A DNA stretch of 64,000 nucleotides from Pseudoalteromonas sp. A601. Its GTDB lineage: Bacteria; Pseudomonadota; Gammaproteobacteria; Enterobacterales; Alteromonadaceae. The stretch spans positions 62,001 through 126,000 of the forward strand of contig NZ_MXQF01000009.1 of the NCBI RefSeq assembly GCF_002165575.1, given 5' to 3'. The position numbers were made by a program, and so were the translations under genes. This document shows, one piece after another, positions 62,219-64,000 of this stretch. The notes below the pieces were generated by a model. The model saw only the letters and a list, made by a program, of their open reading frames with translations, made no database searches and was not told the DNA's origin. The stretch's first letter is position 1, and each line of letters opens with the position of its first letter.

Positions 62219-64000
62219 ATGAAAACTAACGAAAAGTTTAAAGTATCGAGTAACGAAACTTCAACACAAACAAACCAAAATAGCCTAAGCTCGAAAAAAT
62301 TTAATATATTAGACAAAAACAATGGAGAGATCTTTGAAGCTAATGTGAGTTTTCAATGGGCTAATGAAAAGTGGGCTACTTGGGGAAGAGAGTATCTTAT
62401 TGAATGGTGCGGTGGCTATACTCATCCTCAATCACAATCACTTACAGCTAGAAAAACAACATTTGAAGGTAAGCGTAATCAAATAGCCAAATTAGTAACG
62501 TGGGCGACAAGTCACAAACCTGACTCATCAATGGGCTGTTGGGACGACCAGGATATATTAAAGCTCTTAAAGGATATAACATTCAATAAAATAGATCTTC
62601 CCGACAGAAATATAGATGAATCTGCCCTGAATGTATTAAGTAAAGATACTATCTTGAAAACAATTTGGCATATCGAAAACTCTGGCTCTTTATACCGTAT
62701 AGGCAAGCTCTCAGATGGATATTTAGGAAAAGCCAGTTTTGAGTACTTTCTTCCAGAACTGGAAGATGAAATAAGAGCATCTGGGCTCAATTATCCAGAT
62801 TGGCTAAAAGGAGGTACTCATGACTCTGTTCCTTTAGAAATAGCCACTTTAATGCTGATGGAAGCCATAAATACTATTCAATCAAATCAAACTAAAGCCC
62901 TACAAGCATATTTTAATACTCAACGTGGCACCTCAAAATTAAACCCTAGCAATACTATTTTCAACAAAAGAAATACGCTCCTAAAACAAATATTAAGCAA
63001 TCAAACAACTATTAACCATCATAAAAAGAATGTTGAAAGCGTATCTTTGTTTATTGATGAGCTAAATAATAACTTCAATAAACTTGGTGGAGATACATCC
63101 TTTAACCCAGTTGAATATATATTGAATTTTAAAGCGCACAAAGAACTAAATGTTGCAGTAAAAGAGGTTTTTGACGCATGTAAAGTTATCTTCTTCTGCC
63201 TGACAGGGATAAGAGTTCACGAAATGACACAAACAAATTCCCAAGATTATTATCTTGATATCGATAATGTTTGGCGCTTTAAAGCTACCGAAGACAAAAC
63301 TCAGGGAGGTACGAAACAACTAAGAGCTCTTGCTGGTAAAGCAGCAGAGGCAGCCACAATTATGTGTGATCTAAGCTACATAAACAAACGTCAACGTAAT
63401 GATGGGCAAAACACTTACTTATTTGGGATTTACACCGCCATGAAGCCTTTATTTAATAGTGACGACAATGAAAACGAGGTTTATCACGGTGGAGCTTGTA
63501 TTTCACGAGAAAACTTTGCTGACCGTCTCAATATTTTCTTCAACAAAGTTTTTAATAAATATGGAGAGCAACTTCTAGAAGACTGTAGTGGAGTATCACC
63601 ACATGGGTTTAGGCACTCGTTTGTAGACTTTGTATTAAGGCGATTTGATGGCAATATTCACGCGGCTATTAGAAATCATTTTCGACACTGTATAAATGGT
63701 GAGTTCACTTCCACATACACTGACTCCAAAGCACAAGATCAAATTGAACGAGCAGCTGAAGAAAAGTATATGCAAGAACTTGTAAGAAAGATGGTTGGAG
63801 AATACTCACAAAACTTCACAGGTCCAATTGCTCTGTTTATTCAAAGGGAAGTGGATAAATTCAAATTTGTAAACGAAAAAGATCTTGATGGTTATATTGA
63901 TGAGTTAACGGAAGATCTTGAGCATATAGTTCCTCATGAGTATGGCTATTGTTTGGTTTTCAAAGGACGTGAAAACTTAGCTAAATGCTTAGATAAAAAA
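62219..64000 (+). CDS. Tyrosine recombinase, third gene of the trio (GinC-like), cut by the window edge
   Basis: The frame opens at ATG 62219, eight bases after the previous stop, and is still open at 64000, so at least 594 codons are present and the C-terminus is missing. It carries Arg332 (TGIRVHEMT), His462-x-x-Arg465 (SPHGFRHSF), His487/His490 (RNHFRH) and Tyr500 (STYTDS), the complete tyrosine recombinase set, in a larger protein than usual phage integrases. An extended N-terminal half of about 300 residues precedes the catalytic domain. With the two upstream genes it should act as one integration machinery. Confidence 0.85.
   Translation, partial: MKTNEKFKVSSNETSTQTNQNSLSSKKFNILDKNNGEIFEANVSFQWANEKWATWGREYLIEWCGGYTHPQSQSLTARKTTFEGKRNQIAKLVTWATSHKPDSSMGCWDDQDILKLLKDITFNKIDLPDRNIDESALNVLSKDTILKTIWHIENSGSLYRIGKLSDGYLGKASFEYFLPELEDEIRASGLNYPDWLKGGTHDSVPLEIATLMLMEAINTIQSNQTKALQAYFNTQRGTSKLNPSNTIFNKRNTLLKQILSNQTTINHHKKNVESVSLFIDELNNNFNKLGGDTSFNPVEYILNFKAHKELNVAVKEVFDACKVIFFCLTGIRVHEMTQTNSQDYYLDIDNVWRFKATEDKTQGGTKQLRALAGKAAEAATIMCDLSYINKRQRNDGQNTYLFGIYTAMKPLFNSDDNENEVYHGGACISRENFADRLNIFFNKVFNKYGEQLLEDCSGVSPHGFRHSFVDFVLRRFDGNIHAAIRNHFRHCINGEFTSTYTDSKAQDQIERAAEEKYMQELVRKMVGEYSQNFTGPIALFIQREVDKFKFVNEKDLDGYIDELTEDLEHIVPHEYGYCLVFKGRENLAKCLDKK

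Noticed and set aside
58823-64000. RIT (recombinase in trio) element
   Set aside because: RIT proteins are about 300-400 residues each; here the second and third proteins are far larger.

Overview
The window is from a marine gammaproteobacterium, most likely Pseudoalteromonas or a close Alteromonadales relative. This is inferred from the AT-rich base composition, the gcvTHP block beside a LysR gene, a thrABC operon with a Thr/Ile leader peptide, full-length RdgC, secreted S8, S9 and M49-type peptidases, and a single-Cache chemoreceptor. No rRNA, tRNA or CRISPR array was seen.

Layout. (1) 1-5,350: gene fragment, methyltransferase, thioredoxin-reductase-like flavoprotein divergent from an Rrf2 regulator, then a KefB-type antiporter with a universal stress protein. 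(2) 5,350-18,650: an accessory zone rich in repeats. It holds two 1,048-bp REP-associated tyrosine transposase (RAYT) elements, four copies of a ~90-130 bp repeat (A), two copies of a ~215 bp hairpin repeat (B), several REP-type palindromes, a secreted S8 protease fused to a von Willebrand A domain, an AbpAB-like anti-phage operon, and a HigBA-like toxin-antitoxin pair with a frameshifted toxin between direct repeats (C). (3) 18,650-45,990: mostly core metabolism and housekeeping: gcvT-gcvH-gcvP, a degenerate GcvT paralogue and LysR gene, thrL-thrA-thrB-thrC, a response regulator and histidine kinase, rdgC, an HDOD protein, peptidases, a chemoreceptor, a CstA-family transporter and dinB. (4) 45,990-50,000: the dinB reading frame begins only after its normal first eight codons. 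Beyond it lies an operon of three poorly known genes: a PD-(D/E)xK-like protein, a HEPN plus zinc-ribbon protein and an unknown protein. It has the look of an undescribed defence system. (5) 50,500-58,270: a six-gene MATE/RND/LolA-like/beta-barrel/AraC export operon and a methyltransferase gene. Both promoters carry the same 21-bp motif about 80 bp before the start codon, so they are probably one AraC-controlled regulon. (6) 58,440-64,000: a strong promoter and three coupled genes. The first and third encode tyrosine recombinases; the operon resembles the recombinase operons of GInt-type islands and runs off the right edge.

How the parts connect. The threonine operon is controlled by classic attenuation. 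A terminator hairpin separates gcvH from gcvP. RAYT proteins and REP-like palindromes occur together, and one RAYT element has removed the 5' end of a DUF6515-type gene. Family names come from motifs read by eye, without database searches.
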